Part shown: positions 22,636 to 32,106 of the stretch, piece after piece
How positions within the stretch are numbered: the first letter of the stretch is position 1
Layout: each line of letters begins with the position of its first letter
Assembly: GCA_963737575.1 (NCBI GenBank)
Contig: CAVTTJ010000007.1
Location: 124,001-188,000 of the forward strand
DNA length: 64,000 nucleotides
Direction of reading: 5' to 3'
From: VRUE01 sp963737575
Lineage (GTDB): Bacteria; Actinomycetota; Thermoleophilia; Solirubrobacterales; 70-9
The notes under the pieces: generated by a model
Told to the model about the DNA's origin: nothing
Databases searched by the model: none
Seen by the model: the letters and a program-made list of their open reading frames with translations, nothing else
Program-made: the position numbers and the translations under genes

Positions 22636-24009
22636 ATGCCAGGAGTAGTCATAGTCGGGGCCCAGTGGGGCGACGAGGGGAAGGGGAAGGTCACCGACCT
22701 GCTCGCCGAGCGCGCCGAGATGATCGTCCGCTTCCAGGGCGGCAACAACGCCGGCCACACGATCGTCCGCGGTGGCGAGGAGTTCAAGTTCCACCTGATC
22801 CCCTCCGGGATCCTCCACTCGGAGAAGACCTGCGTGATCGGCAACGGGGTCGTCCTCGACCCCAGCATCCTGCTCGCCGAGATCGACGGGCTCAAGCGGC
22901 GCGGGATCGACGTCGGCAACCTCAGGGTCTCGGCCAACGCCCACCTGATCATGCCCTACCACGTGCTGCTCGACACCGCCGGCGAGGTCAAGCTCGGCAA
23001 GTACTCGATCGGCACCACCCGGCGCGGGATCGGGCCCTGCTACGCCGACAAGGCGCTGCGGCTCGGGATCCGCGTCCAGGACCTGCTCGACGAGAAGATC
23101 CTGCGGACCAAGATCCGGGCCGCCCTGGCCTCCAAGCAGCAGGCGCTGCGCGAACTCTCGGTCCGGCGCCGCAAACTGCGCCGCGAGGCGGGCGAGGAAA
23201 CCAAGGACGCCGGCGGCGCCTTCGAGGACACGCCGGACCCGCGGATCGACCTTCACACGATGACGGAGGAACACGTCAGCTTCGGCCACCGGCTCGAGCC
23301 CCACATCGCCGACACCTCGCGCCTCTGCTGGGACGCGCTCGACAGCGGCGGGACCGTGTTGTTCGAGGGGGCCCAGGCGACGCTCCTCGACCTCGACCAC
23401 GGGACCTATCCCTTCGTCACCTCCTCGAACCCGATCGCCGGTGCGGCGACTGTCGGCGCCGGGGTCGGGCCGACCGACATCGACGAGGTCTGGGGGGTTG
23501 CCAAGGCCTACACGACCCGGGTCGGCGCCGGGCCATTTCCGACCGAGCTCGAGGACGAAGTCGGGCGCCACATGCTCGAACGCGGCCACGAGTACGGGAC
23601 GACCACCGGGCGCGAGCGCCGCTGCGGATGGATGGACCTGGTCGCGCTCCGCTACGCGGTCCGCCTCAACCGGATGAGCGCGCTGACGATCACAAAGCTC
23701 GACGTGCTCAGCGGGCTCGACCCGCTGCGGGTGGCGGTGCGCTACCGCTCGAGCCAGGGCGCGGTCTTCGACCGCTTCCCCTACCACCAATCGATCCTCC
23801 ACTCGGCGGTTCCCGAGTACGAGGAGCTGGCGGGGTTCCAGGCCGACCTCACCGAGTGCCGCAGCGAGGCCGACCTGCCGCCACAGGCCCGGGCCTACCT
23901 CGACTTCATCGCCGACTTCGCCGGCGTCCCGATCCGCCTCGTCGGCGTCGGGCCCGATCGCGACCAGGTGATCTGGATCGGCGACGAGATCGGGCTTCGC
24001 GCCGCCTGA
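22636..24009 (+). CDS. purA: Adenylosuccinate synthetase
   Basis: 457 residues, GTP-dependent condensation of IMP and aspartate in AMP synthesis. Signatures: VIVGAQWGDEGKGKVTDLLA at the start with catalytic Asp and the GTP loop, GGNNAGHTIV with catalytic His, TTRRGIGPCYADK, LFEGAQATLLDLDHGTYPFV, and TTGRERRCGWMDLVALRYA. About 20 extra residues (roughly 165-190, rich in Arg, Lys and Glu, GEETKDAGGAFEDTPD) sit in the middle, making it longer than the usual 430. A CACAAT box is 11 bases before the ATG. Confidence 0.97.
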   Translation: MPGVVIVGAQWGDEGKGKVTDLLAERAEMIVRFQGGNNAGHTIVRGGEEFKFHLIPSGILHSEKTCVIGNGVVLDPSILLAEIDGLKRRGIDVGNLRVSANAHLIMPYHVLLDTAGEVKLGKYSIGTTRRGIGPCYADKALRLGIRVQDLLDEKILRTKIRAALASKQQALRELSVRRRKLRREAGEETKDAGGAFEDTPDPRIDLHTMTEEHVSFGHRLEPHIADTSRLCWDALDSGGTVLFEGAQATLLDLDHGTYPFVTSSNPIAGAATVGAGVGPTDIDEVWGVAKAYTTRVGAGPFPTELEDEVGRHMLERGHEYGTTTGRERRCGWMDLVALRYAVRLNRMSALTITKLDVLSGLDPLRVAVRYRSSQGAVFDRFPYHQSILHSAVPEYEELAGFQADLTECRSEADLPPQARAYLDFIADFAGVPIRLVGVGPDRDQVIWIGDEIGLRAA

Positions 24010-24024
24010 TCCCAGCGCGGCTGC

Positions 24025-24030
24025 TCTAAT
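24025..24030 (+). promoter_or_regulatory. -10 element of the TetR-type regulator
   Basis: TCTAAT, eight bases before the GTG at 24039. Confidence 0.45.
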
Positions 24031-24038
24031 GTCCTGGA

Positions 24039-24728
24039 GTGGCTTCCGGTAGACGCGCAGCCAAAACAGGCGAGCGACTGCCAAGGGGGCGTCACGGGCT
24101 ACCGCGGGAGGCGGTGACCGAATCCCAGCGGCAGCGCATCCTCCAGGCGATGATCGAGGTCGTCGCCGAGCGCGGCTACCCCGAGACGAGGGTCGTCGAC
24201 GTGATCGAAGTCGCCGGCGTCTCGCGCAAGACCTTCTACGAACTGTTCACCAGCAAGGAGGACTGCTTCCTCGCCTCCTATGACGTCCTCCTCGGAAACC
24301 TCCTCGGCGACACCGCACGCGGCTTCGAGTCGAAGCCGGGGGCGCCCTGGGCGGAGCGGGTCGCCGCCGGGCTCGGGGCCCTGCTCGACCACCTCGCCGA
24401 GCACCCGGACGAGGCGCGGTTCGCGATCGTCGAGGTGCTCGCCGCGGGGCCAAAGGCGCTCGCCCGCCGCGATGCTGCGCTGCGCCAGTTCACCGGCTTC
24501 CTCGACGCCGGCCGGGCCGAGACCTCGGTCGAGCTGCCGGGGATCACGGCGCTCTCGCTCGCCGGCGGCGTGAACGAGCTCCTCTACAGCGAGATCCTGC
24601 ACGGAGCGGCATCGCGGCTGCCGAGCCGGCTGCCCGACCTGATGTTCTGGATCACGCTTCCGTTCCTGGGCACGGAGCGGGCCGAACAGGAGCAGGAGCG
24701 GGTCCGGCTCTCGATGAGCGAGCGCTGA
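24039..24728 (+). CDS. TetR-family transcriptional regulator
   Basis: 229 residues, GTG start. The N-terminal helix-turn-helix is clear: SQRQRILQAMIEVVAERGYP, DVIEVAGVSRKTFYELFTSK, EDCFLASYDVLL, preceded by a basic extension of about 28 residues. The C-terminal ligand domain is Ala/Leu-rich and not family-diagnostic. The nearest downstream gene encodes a secreted four-Cys protein, and a lipid- or envelope-related operon lies beyond, but no operator is identified, so the target is unknown. Confidence 0.9.
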   Translation: MASGRRAAKTGERLPRGRHGLPREAVTESQRQRILQAMIEVVAERGYPETRVVDVIEVAGVSRKTFYELFTSKEDCFLASYDVLLGNLLGDTARGFESKPGAPWAERVAAGLGALLDHLAEHPDEARFAIVEVLAAGPKALARRDAALRQFTGFLDAGRAETSVELPGITALSLAGGVNELLYSEILHGAASRLPSRLPDLMFWITLPFLGTERAEQEQERVRLSMSER

Positions 24729-24798
24729 TTCGGCTTGTTAAGGCGCTCTTTTGCAGTCCTGCCCGGGTTTACTCAATTGATCTGAGCCTGTTAGTTTG

Positions 24799-24818
24799 GC
24801 CTCTGGAGGGGTAGAGGC
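24799..24818 (+). promoter_or_regulatory. Leader hairpin of the secreted four-Cys protein gene
   Basis: GCCTCT pairs with AGAGGC around the loop GGAGGGGT in the leader, about 60 bases before the ATG at 24877. A weak promoter (TTTACT, 17 bases, TTAGTT) is just upstream. Confidence 0.3.
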
Positions 24819-24876
24819 AAAGGCTCTACGACCAGCCCACGCTGGCTTCGGCACTGAAAAGGAGACTGAGAGGTAT

Positions 24877-25650
24877 ATGCGCAAGCGCTTGATGTGGACA
24901 CTCACCCTGGGTGCCGTGGTAGCGATCGCCTTCGCCGGTGTTTCGGCGGCGAAGCCGGTGGTCGTGAGCCTGGGCAACCTGGTTCTCAAATTCGACAGCT
25001 CGGTCAGCCCGAAGGCCCTGCCGAAGCATGAATTCGCGCCGATCAGCTTCAAGCTGAGCGCGAACATCTCGACCAAAGACGGCAAACACCCGCCGGCTGC
25101 GAAGACGTTCACCGGCGATCTCGACAAGAACGGCATGCTGAACACCAAGGGCCTCCCGGTCTGCCAGGCGGGGAAGCTCGAGGCGCGGCCGACCGCCCAG
25201 GCCGAAGCCGCCTGCAAGGAATCGCTGATCGGCAAGGGGACTGCGTCTGCCGAGGTCGAATTCGCCGAACAGGCGCCGTTCACCGCGACGGGCCCGCTGC
25301 GGGTCTTCAACGGCGGCACCAAGGGCGGCAAAACGCTGATCCTGGTCCACGTCTACGCCAACGTTCCGGCGCCTACGGCCTTCATCACCAAGGTCTACGT
25401 CACCAAAGAGAACAAGGGCAAGTACGGGATGCACCTCGAATCGAAGATCCCGGTGGTCGCGGGCGGTGCCGGTTCGCTGACCAATTTCGAAATCACGAAC
25501 AAGAAATTCTTCAACTACAAGGGCAAGAAACAGAGTTACTACAACGCCAAATGCCCGACCGGCAGCCTCTTCGGTCAGGGTGAAGTCAGCTTCAGCAACG
25601 GCGACAAGCTCAAAGGCTCGGTCGTCGTGCCCTGCACGCCGAAGGGCTAG
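24877..25650 (+). CDS. Secreted four-cysteine protein, unknown function (paralogue A)
   Basis: 257 residues starting at the ATG preceded by GGAGACTGAGAGGT. Residues 1-24 are a signal peptide (RLMWTLTLGAVVAIAFAGVS). The mature protein is beta-rich, with LPKHEFAPISFKLS, LNTKGLPVCQ, a second Cys in EAACKE, and two C-terminal Cys (AKCPTG, VPCTPKG), suggesting two disulfides. It is clearly related to the protein at 38624-39388 (shared APISF, TKGLPVCQ, LFNG or VFNG, AKC). I recognise no domain. The two paralogues bracket the Mce/MMPL block, which may point to a cell-surface role connected with it; that is inference. Confidence 0.8.
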   Translation: MRKRLMWTLTLGAVVAIAFAGVSAAKPVVVSLGNLVLKFDSSVSPKALPKHEFAPISFKLSANISTKDGKHPPAAKTFTGDLDKNGMLNTKGLPVCQAGKLEARPTAQAEAACKESLIGKGTASAEVEFAEQAPFTATGPLRVFNGGTKGGKTLILVHVYANVPAPTAFITKVYVTKENKGKYGMHLESKIPVVAGGAGSLTNFEITNKKFFNYKGKKQSYYNAKCPTGSLFGQGEVSFSNGDKLKGSVVVPCTPKG

Positions 25651-25687
25651 CGGGAAGGCGGCGCTGCCGCCCTGATTGAAGCGTTAG

Positions 25688-25715
25688 GAGAGGGCGGCCC
25701 GAGGGCCGCCCTCTC
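25688..25715. terminator. GC-rich hairpin between convergent genes
   Basis: GAGAGGGCGGCCC at 25688-25700 and its exact complement at 25703-25715 form a near-loopless stem, placed between the secreted-protein gene and the minus-strand cupin gene. No U tract. Confidence 0.65.
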
Positions 25716-25748
25716 TGCTGAAGGAAGCAGCTCGGCCCCGCAGCTCCA

Positions 25749-26150
25749 CTACTCACCCCACCAGTCGCGCCGGCCATCGACGTCTTCGCGCGGATCCTCG
25801 CCGAGATTGGGGGCGCCGAAGACGAGTATCTCGAGGCCCTCCGGCCCGGCCTCGTAGCCTCGCCACGTGCCGGGCGGGACGCGCACGGCGTCCCACTCCC
25901 TGAGCTCGACGATCTCGTCGTCGAGCTTCATCCGCCCACTGCCGCGCAGGACCACGTAGACCTCCTCCTGTTCCCTGTGCGTGTGGCCGTACGGAAAGCG
26001 ATAGCCGGGCGGGACGCGCTGGTAGCTGAGGCCGGACTCCTCGAGTTCGAGCGCCTCGGTCGCCGCGCGGAACTCCAGGTCCGGCGCGCTATCGAACTTG
26101 GACCCGAGGTCCTCCAGGTCCCCCTTGAGGTTCCTGAGAGTGAACGGCAC
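25749..26150 (-). CDS. Cupin-domain protein
   Basis: 133 residues with a single small beta-barrel cupin: FPYGHTHREQEEVYVVLRGS (motif 1 with two His and Glu) and WDAVRVPPGTWRGYEAGPEG (motif 2, where the usual His is Arg-Gly-Tyr, so the metal site may be incomplete). It starts with GTG six bases after a TAGGAT box. Function unknown; such proteins range from isomerases to regulators. It lies downstream of the mce genes but has its own promoter-like element. Confidence 0.85.
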   Translation of the reverse strand: MPFTLRNLKGDLEDLGSKFDSAPDLEFRAATEALELEESGLSYQRVPPGYRFPYGHTHREQEEVYVVLRGSGRMKLDDEIVELREWDAVRVPPGTWRGYEAGPEGLEILVFGAPNLGEDPREDVDGRRDWWGE

Positions 26151-26156
26151 GGCCGA

Positions 26157-26162
26157 ATCCTA
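26157..26162 (-). promoter_or_regulatory. -10 element of the cupin gene
   Basis: TAGGAT on the minus strand, six bases before the GTG at 26150. Confidence 0.45.
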
Positions 26163-26205
26163 TGACACCGGGTGAGGTCCAGTCCGTACTCACGGACGGC
26201 TGCCG

Positions 26206-27753
26206 CTATCCGCCCTGTTCGAATGTGTGCTGGTAGGTCGTCGCCGGCCGTCCGTTGCCGAAGATCGGTTCAAATGGGGCCTGGGCGTTGCATCCCGGTG
26301 CCGGAACCGTCGTCGTGCTGTCCTGGTTGGCGAATGCGTACTGCCGCAGCCGGAGGAAGAATTCGTTCGCTTTGGCGACGTTGCCTTCGACCCGTTCGTT
26401 GAAGGCTTTTTCGTTCGGCGTGTTGCCGTTGAGCGAGGAGGAGATCCCGGCCGAGCACTGCTGGGTCCCGAAGCTGAGCAGCCCGGTGGCGAGGCTCTTC
26501 GAGGAGCCCGGCTGGATGTAGGCACTGGTGCGGTTGGTCGTTCGGCGGCCCGGCATCGTCGCCAGCGACTCCGGCGTGAACGGCCCCATCACCCGCAGAT
26601 AGTGAATCTGCTTCTGGTTCGACCCGATGTGGACCGCGTTGGTCGCGGCGGCGACGTTGGCCATCGAGGCGGCGAGCTCGCGTCTGTACTGGCCGAGGCC
26701 GGTGAGGATCGGGTTGACGTTGCGGATGAACGGCTGGGCGGCGCGGAGGAGCGGCGGGAACTGGTCGCGGAAGAGCTTGCGGAAGGCGGTGAACCCGTTC
26801 GAGGACTCACTGATCACCGGCAGCAGGCCCTTGAAGAACCCTTCGGCTTCGGGCGAGAGCTTGGCGATCGCGACCAGCGTCGGCGAGAGCTGTTCGGCGG
26901 CGGGGACGAGCTGGCGCATCAGCGGGTCGGTGTTGACCGAGAAGGTGCGGAGGCGGTCGAGCGTGGTCCGGAACTCGTCGAGGAAGGTCGGAAAGGCGCG
27001 GAACAGCGCTTCGATGTCCTGTTCGCGCGTCGCCGTCGTCTGGAAGACCGCCTGCGAGCTCTGGATCAGGTCGGCCAGCGCGCCTTCGCGGCCGCGGAAG
27101 GCCTGCAGCGCCGTGGCGCCGTTGCGGAACAGCTGCCGCACCGCCAGCTCCTGGCTGTCGAGGACGCGGAACAGTTTGTCGAATTCGTTCAGTGTCGGCC
27201 CGAACTGGCCGAACGCCGCGGACAGGTCCTGTCCCCGCCCCTCGATCGCGATCGCCGCGTTCCGCATCCATTCCTGGAACGCGGCCCTGGTCGGCGCATT
27301 GAAGGTGCGGAAGATCTCGTCGAGCTGGACCGATTCGGCGATGTTCGCGTCCGGCAGGGTACCGCCGTCTTCCAGCACGGGTTCGGAGCTGCTGCCCGGG
27401 GTCAGTTCGATGTAGGTCTCGCCGAGCAGCGTCTTGGTCCGCAGGATCGCCCGCGAGTTCTCCGGAATCGGCCCGTACTTATCCTGGATGTCGACCGTCG
27501 CCAGCGCCTCCTGGCCGTTCGGCGAGACGTCGATCGACTGGACTTTGCCGATCGAGACGCCGGAGATCCGGACGTCTGACTGCTGGGCGAGCTGAGTAGC
27601 CTCTTTGAACGGGATCTTGATCTCGTAGGGCTTGGCTTTGAACGGGGTCGGCCCGCCGAAGGTGATCCACATGAAGAGCAGGATCCCGAAGCACGAGAAG
27701 GCGAAGCCCGTGACGACGAGAAGCTGGGTTGTGCTCGGGGCTTTCTTGCTCAT
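26206..27753 (-). CDS. Mce/MlaD-domain protein, sixth of six
   Basis: 515 residues. One N-terminal membrane helix (LLVVTGFAFSCFGILLFMWI) is followed by an MCE domain (YEIKIPFKEATQLAQQSDVR, ISGVSIGKVQSIDV, TLLGETYIELTPGSS) and a long alpha-helical region, as in MceA-F proteins that form a lipid-conducting tube across the envelope. The tail has a Cys in a QQCSAG context and a Thr/Pro-rich end. It is the last gene of the operon and overlaps the previous mce gene by four bases. Confidence 0.93.
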   Translation of the reverse strand: MSKKAPSTTQLLVVTGFAFSCFGILLFMWITFGGPTPFKAKPYEIKIPFKEATQLAQQSDVRISGVSIGKVQSIDVSPNGQEALATVDIQDKYGPIPENSRAILRTKTLLGETYIELTPGSSSEPVLEDGGTLPDANIAESVQLDEIFRTFNAPTRAAFQEWMRNAAIAIEGRGQDLSAAFGQFGPTLNEFDKLFRVLDSQELAVRQLFRNGATALQAFRGREGALADLIQSSQAVFQTTATREQDIEALFRAFPTFLDEFRTTLDRLRTFSVNTDPLMRQLVPAAEQLSPTLVAIAKLSPEAEGFFKGLLPVISESSNGFTAFRKLFRDQFPPLLRAAQPFIRNVNPILTGLGQYRRELAASMANVAAATNAVHIGSNQKQIHYLRVMGPFTPESLATMPGRRTTNRTSAYIQPGSSKSLATGLLSFGTQQCSAGISSSLNGNTPNEKAFNERVEGNVAKANEFFLRLRQYAFANQDSTTTVPAPGCNAQAPFEPIFGNGRPATTYQHTFEQGG

Positions 27754-29168
27754 GATCCGGGTTCGGCGGTCGGGCCGCAGAAGTACGGGGTGTGCGATTC
27801 CGGGTCTGGCGGGATCGGCGGGATTTCCTTCGCCCGCGGAATCCGGGTCGATTGAAGGATCGTTTTCAGATAAGGCGATTTCGCCGTGATGCCCACGGCA
27901 AGGTTGGTGCCGTTGCAGGTGATCATCGCCAACGCCCGCTGGACCGGCCCGTTTGCGTCCTGGAGGTAGCCGGTATTGAGGTTGTGGATCCCCCACGGAG
28001 CGTAGAAAAGGAAGCTTTCCTTGCCCTTCGGCTTGAAGGCGAGGAGATTGAAGAAGCTGTTGAGGCCGCCGAGCGCGTTGCCGAACCCGTTCACGGTCTT
28101 GGCAAACGGTTCCGCCGCCTGCTTGGCGTGGACGAGGACCGGCCGTACTTCGCGGGTGAAGGGGCGGATCTGGTTCTGGATCGGTCCCTTCGTCTGTTCG
28201 AAGAACCGCGTCGAGGCGGCAAACGCCGGGTCCAGGGCCTGCGCCTGCGGGATCAGGCCGAGCAGCGCCGGCCGGGCCGCGGTCGAGAACGCATCAGAGC
28301 TGGCGAGCGCCGACTTGAGGACCGTCAGCGCCTGCGGGAACTCAACCAGCGCCTGCTGGATCGATTGCTGCTGGTTGGCGAAGTTCCCGAGCGCCGCCCG
28401 CGACGATGAGACGAAGCGTTCGATCTCGCGGTCGTGGCGGCCGAGTTCGGTCGTCAGCTGGCTGAAGTGGTGGATGGCACCGGCGAGGGCGACGCGGCGT
28501 TCGGCGAGGACCGTGTTCAGTTTGGCGATGAAGTGGGCGAACGGCTGCAGGCGGCGGAAGGCCCCCGAGAGCTGATGGGCGCGGCCGCCGATGCCTTCGG
28601 CGCCGCCGGAGACCAGCAGCTGGATGTATTGCTGCGTGTCTTTGTCGAGCGTCGCGAAAAAAGCATCGAGGTTGACGTTCGGTTCGGTCTGGGAGAGCGG
28701 GAAGGTGAAGCCGTCTTCGACGTGGCCGGGCGCCTTCCCGGGAGAGATCTCGATCGCCATGTCGTTGAGATTCGTTTTCGGCCGCAGGAGAAGTGTCGCG
28801 TCGGGATGGATCAGCTTCAGGTACTTCGGTTCGACGTCGAGGCCGACCACCGCGTGCCCGTCTTCGAGCGAGACCGTGCTGATCTTCCCGACCTTGACCC
28901 CGGCGATCACGACCGCCTGGCCCTGGCCCGGGGTGACCGCCTGGGCGCTGGTGAAGTCGGCGCTGAGGTGGGCGAAGTCTTCGCCGACGAAGGGCGCCCA
29001 CGAGGGGAGCGAAGCTTTCTGCTGGGTGAACACCCAGAGCGTCAGCGCGATCGCGATCAGCGTCAGGGCGGCGATCGCGATCGAGTCTTTGCCGCGGCCG
29101 CGCGCCTGCCGGCCGAGCGAGGCCCGGAAGTGCTTGAAGCGGCTGGTCTTTTCTTCGGGCAGGGTCAT
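27750..29168 (-). CDS. Mce/MlaD-domain protein, fifth of six
   Basis: 472 residues. A basic cytoplasmic N-terminus of about 30 residues, one membrane helix (SIAIAALTLIAIALTLWVF), then the MCE domain (ADFTSAQAVTPGQGQAVVIA, GVKVGKISTVSLEDG, LLRPKTNLNDMAIEISPG). The MCE hairpin is slightly longer than in its paralogues. The C-terminal helical needle region (QPFAHFIAKLNTVLAERRVA onwards) and a Cys-containing tail (YFCGPTAEPGS) follow. Glu codons are almost all GAA. Confidence 0.93.
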   Translation of the reverse strand: MTLPEEKTSRFKHFRASLGRQARGRGKDSIAIAALTLIAIALTLWVFTQQKASLPSWAPFVGEDFAHLSADFTSAQAVTPGQGQAVVIAGVKVGKISTVSLEDGHAVVGLDVEPKYLKLIHPDATLLLRPKTNLNDMAIEISPGKAPGHVEDGFTFPLSQTEPNVNLDAFFATLDKDTQQYIQLLVSGGAEGIGGRAHQLSGAFRRLQPFAHFIAKLNTVLAERRVALAGAIHHFSQLTTELGRHDREIERFVSSSRAALGNFANQQQSIQQALVEFPQALTVLKSALASSDAFSTAARPALLGLIPQAQALDPAFAASTRFFEQTKGPIQNQIRPFTREVRPVLVHAKQAAEPFAKTVNGFGNALGGLNSFFNLLAFKPKGKESFLFYAPWGIHNLNTGYLQDANGPVQRALAMITCNGTNLAVGITAKSPYLKTILQSTRIPRAKEIPPIPPDPESHTPYFCGPTAEPGS

Positions 29169-30676
29169 GGGTTGGTCACGCTCAGGACCGGTGCGCCCGG
29201 CTGGCCGAGCGAGCCGTTGAGGTCGGGGGCGGGATTGGTGGCGCAGCGGACTTCGGGCTTCTTCGGCGGACGGCCGCCGAGCTGCGGCTGCAGGCCGATC
29301 GGCGCCACGGCCGAGTGGGCGAACATTTCTTTTTCGGTTTTCAGCGCGCCACTCGGGTTGGCACCGTGCAGCAAGAGGTTGCCGCCGCCCGGCTGGACGC
29401 GGAGGAAGTAGCCGTTGCCGTCGAAGTTCTGGCCCTGGCCGTTGAGGAGGGTCAGCCAGTAGAGGAACTCGCGGTAGGCGGGGCCTCCGGTGCTGAAGCG
29501 GTCGTTGATCGTCTGGTCGAAGGTCGGGGTGAGCACCTTCGAGGTGCAGAGGCTGATCCGGTTCAGCTGCGGCAGGGCGTTCACCTTGCCGGCCTGGGTC
29601 GCTTCGGCGAGGCCCGGCGTCGCTTCGGCGAGCAGCCTGGCGACGCCGCCGCCCTCTTCGTCGGAGAGGGCGGCGAAGGCCTGCTTGGTCCATGGCTCGC
29701 CGGCCGAGATCAGCCCCGGCAGGCGGGCGATCGCGGGCCGGATCTCGATCGCCCAGGCGCGCAGCGGCGGCAGCGTCTTGTTCAGGCTCGTGAGCGAGGC
29801 GCGACTGGTGCTGAGGGCCGGAGCGAAGCGGCGGATCGTTTCCGAGAGGTTTTCGGACTGCGCGGCGAGGGCGCCGGTGAAGGTGTTGAAATTGTCGATC
29901 AGCCCCTGGAGGTCGGCCTCGTTTGCGACGAAGGCGCCGAACGTGCGCCCTGTGCCGGCGACCAGGCGCGGCAGGTCCTGCGGGCCATTGCCGAGCAGCG
30001 CGTTCGCGACCTGGGCGCCGTAGCGGCCGGCCGGGCCGCCGTAACGAAGGGCGCCGCTGAGGCCGGCGGCGCCGGTCTTGCCTTTGACCTCGGGCAGCTG
30101 GGTCGCGTCTTCGGCCGCGGTGGGAACGTCGGAGAGGGCGCCGCCGAACGCTTCCAGGGCACGGCTGAAGTTGGCCCGCACGGGCGACTGCAGCGAGGTG
30201 AAGATTTCGTCGATCTGGACCGCGGTCGAGGTGCGGCTGACCGGAATCGTTTCGCCGCTTCCCATTTCCGGCGCGCTCGGGCTACCCGGGTCGAGTTCGA
30301 TGAAGAAGTTCCCCTCGAGGAAGATCCGCGGTTTGATCACCGCGTAGGCGTCGTTGTGGATCGGGCGGCCGCTGCCGCTGATGGTGAATGAGACCTTGGT
30401 CGCGTTGCCGTCGGCTTCGGTCTTGATCACTTTGCCGACGTCGACCCCGGCGATCCTGACCGGCGAGTTTTTCGAGATGTTCGCCGAGTTGGAGAAGGTC
30501 GCGCTGAGCTCGTACCCGTAGCCCGTGAACGGGATGTGTTTGGTGAACGCCAGGTAGGGCCCGATGATGAATATCGCGAGGAAGATGATCGCGATCGCGG
30601 TGTTGCTCGGCCGCCACCCGATCAGGCGCTTCTGCGTTTCCTGCGCACGTATGTCGCGCTCCGGCAGGCGGCCCAT
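29165..30676 (-). CDS. Mce/MlaD-domain protein, fourth of six
   Basis: 503 residues from the ATG at 30676, which shares one base with the stop of the preceding mce gene. Membrane helix TAIAIIFLAIFIIGPYLAF, then MCE domain (YELSATFSNSANISKNSPVR, IAGVDVGKVIKTEADG, IFLEGNFFIELDPGSPS). The extended helical part and a C-terminal region with two Cys (ISLCTSKV, EVRCATNPA) follow. Longer upstream frames run inside the preceding gene and are not used. Confidence 0.93.
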   Translation of the reverse strand: MGRLPERDIRAQETQKRLIGWRPSNTAIAIIFLAIFIIGPYLAFTKHIPFTGYGYELSATFSNSANISKNSPVRIAGVDVGKVIKTEADGNATKVSFTISGSGRPIHNDAYAVIKPRIFLEGNFFIELDPGSPSAPEMGSGETIPVSRTSTAVQIDEIFTSLQSPVRANFSRALEAFGGALSDVPTAAEDATQLPEVKGKTGAAGLSGALRYGGPAGRYGAQVANALLGNGPQDLPRLVAGTGRTFGAFVANEADLQGLIDNFNTFTGALAAQSENLSETIRRFAPALSTSRASLTSLNKTLPPLRAWAIEIRPAIARLPGLISAGEPWTKQAFAALSDEEGGGVARLLAEATPGLAEATQAGKVNALPQLNRISLCTSKVLTPTFDQTINDRFSTGGPAYREFLYWLTLLNGQGQNFDGNGYFLRVQPGGGNLLLHGANPSGALKTEKEMFAHSAVAPIGLQPQLGGRPPKKPEVRCATNPAPDLNGSLGQPGAPVLSVTNP

Positions 30677-32106
30677 CAGCGTTCCCCTCCCTGGCCGGCG
30701 ATCTGGCCGGAGGTCTTCGTGCCCTGGTTGCCGGGCACGTTGCCGATCGTCGTCACGCCCTTCTGGTAGCGGACATTGCCGGCCTCGCACTCATGGGTCT
30801 GGCCGGGGGCGGCGGTGTTCGGGTAGAGGTTGGAGTGGAGGTGGTTTTCTTTTTCGGGCCCGTTTGCCGGCGCCGATGCGGGCATCGTCTCGCCGTTCGG
30901 GCCGGACGGCCCCTCGTTGGCGAGGGCGCCGGCCCAGTTGGCGACGCCGTTGGTTTCGCTGAAGATGCTGGCCAGGTTCCTGAAGGCGATCGTCAGGTAG
31001 TTGCAGACGGTCTGGGCGGGGGCGAAGAACCGGATCGGCGGCTTCAGCAGTTCGTTGGCGTCGGTCAGGAGGCTGAGGCCTTCGGTGACTCCGGGAGCTT
31101 CCTGGAAGGCGACGAGAGCGTCCGCCGTCGGCTCGAGCTGGGCGAACAGCTGCGGCGATTGGTTCAGGGCCGGGACGCCGGCCCGCAGCGCCGCGTTGAT
31201 CGTCGGCGAGGTGTCGGCGAGCGCCTTCGCCCCCGGCGCGAACGCCGTGAAGAAGCGGGCGGAATCGTCGAGGAAGGGCCGCAGCACCGGCAGGTCGCGG
31301 GCGGCGGCGTCGAGGAAAGGCGGGCTTTTCTCGATCGTTTCCTGGATGAACGGCCGCGCGACTCGGGCGAAGGCGCCGAACGTACGGTCCAGGGAGACGA
31401 AGAGTTCGGAGTTGGTCAGCGCGACGGGGGCCACGGTCGAGGCGAGGTCCTCCAGCGCGCGCCAGAAGCCGTCGAAGTTGGTGCTCGGGGCGACGATGGA
31501 GCGGAGGACGGGCCCGCTGCTTTCGACGAGTTTGCGCAGCGTCCCGAACGCTTCGTTCAGCTGTGGGGCGCGGCCCGCGAAGGCGTTGCCGAAACCGGAC
31601 AGGTTGTGTTGGATGTTGGTCCGGGTTTCTTCGTTGAACATGTCGAAGAACTGGTCGAGGTCGACCGGTTCCGGTTTGGCCTGGGCGAGCGGGATCGTTT
31701 CGCCGGCTGCGAGGTTTTCGGAGGAGCTGCCGGGGTTGATCTGCAGGTACTTCAACCCGAGCGGCGACTTCGGCCGGATGATCATCGTCGAGTCGACCGG
31801 GAGTGGTTCGGCGCTCTTGTCGAGCTTGAGGTCGAGTTCGGCGACGGCTTCGCCGGTCGGGAGCTGGACCGGCTTCACGGCGCTGATCGTTCCCACCCGC
31901 GAGCCGCCGATCCTGACCTCGTTGCCTTTGACCAGCGCGTTCGCGTTCGGGACCCGCGCCTTGAGGTCATAGGTGGAGACGAAGGGCAGGCCGTTGTTGG
32001 CGTTGTAGGCGAGGAAGACGGCGACGATCACGACCAGCACCGTCACCGCGCCGACGATCACCGGGCTCGTCGCCACCCCCTGGATTCCGCTGCGACGTCC
32101 CTTCAT
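30676..32106 (-). CDS. Mce/MlaD-domain protein, third of six
   Basis: 476 residues. Membrane helix VIVGAVTVLVVIVAVFLAY, MCE domain (YDLKARVPNANALVKGNEVR, IGGSRVGTISAVKPV, SPLGLKYLQINPGSSSENL), helical needle region and a tail with Cys (QTVCNYL, HECEAG). Overlaps its neighbours by four and one bases. The GxxxG-rich MCE core is well conserved and suggests a functional hexamer subunit. Confidence 0.93.
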   Translation of the reverse strand: MKGRRSGIQGVATSPVIVGAVTVLVVIVAVFLAYNANNGLPFVSTYDLKARVPNANALVKGNEVRIGGSRVGTISAVKPVQLPTGEAVAELDLKLDKSAEPLPVDSTMIIRPKSPLGLKYLQINPGSSSENLAAGETIPLAQAKPEPVDLDQFFDMFNEETRTNIQHNLSGFGNAFAGRAPQLNEAFGTLRKLVESSGPVLRSIVAPSTNFDGFWRALEDLASTVAPVALTNSELFVSLDRTFGAFARVARPFIQETIEKSPPFLDAAARDLPVLRPFLDDSARFFTAFAPGAKALADTSPTINAALRAGVPALNQSPQLFAQLEPTADALVAFQEAPGVTEGLSLLTDANELLKPPIRFFAPAQTVCNYLTIAFRNLASIFSETNGVANWAGALANEGPSGPNGETMPASAPANGPEKENHLHSNLYPNTAAPGQTHECEAGNVRYQKGVTTIGNVPGNQGTKTSGQIAGQGGER

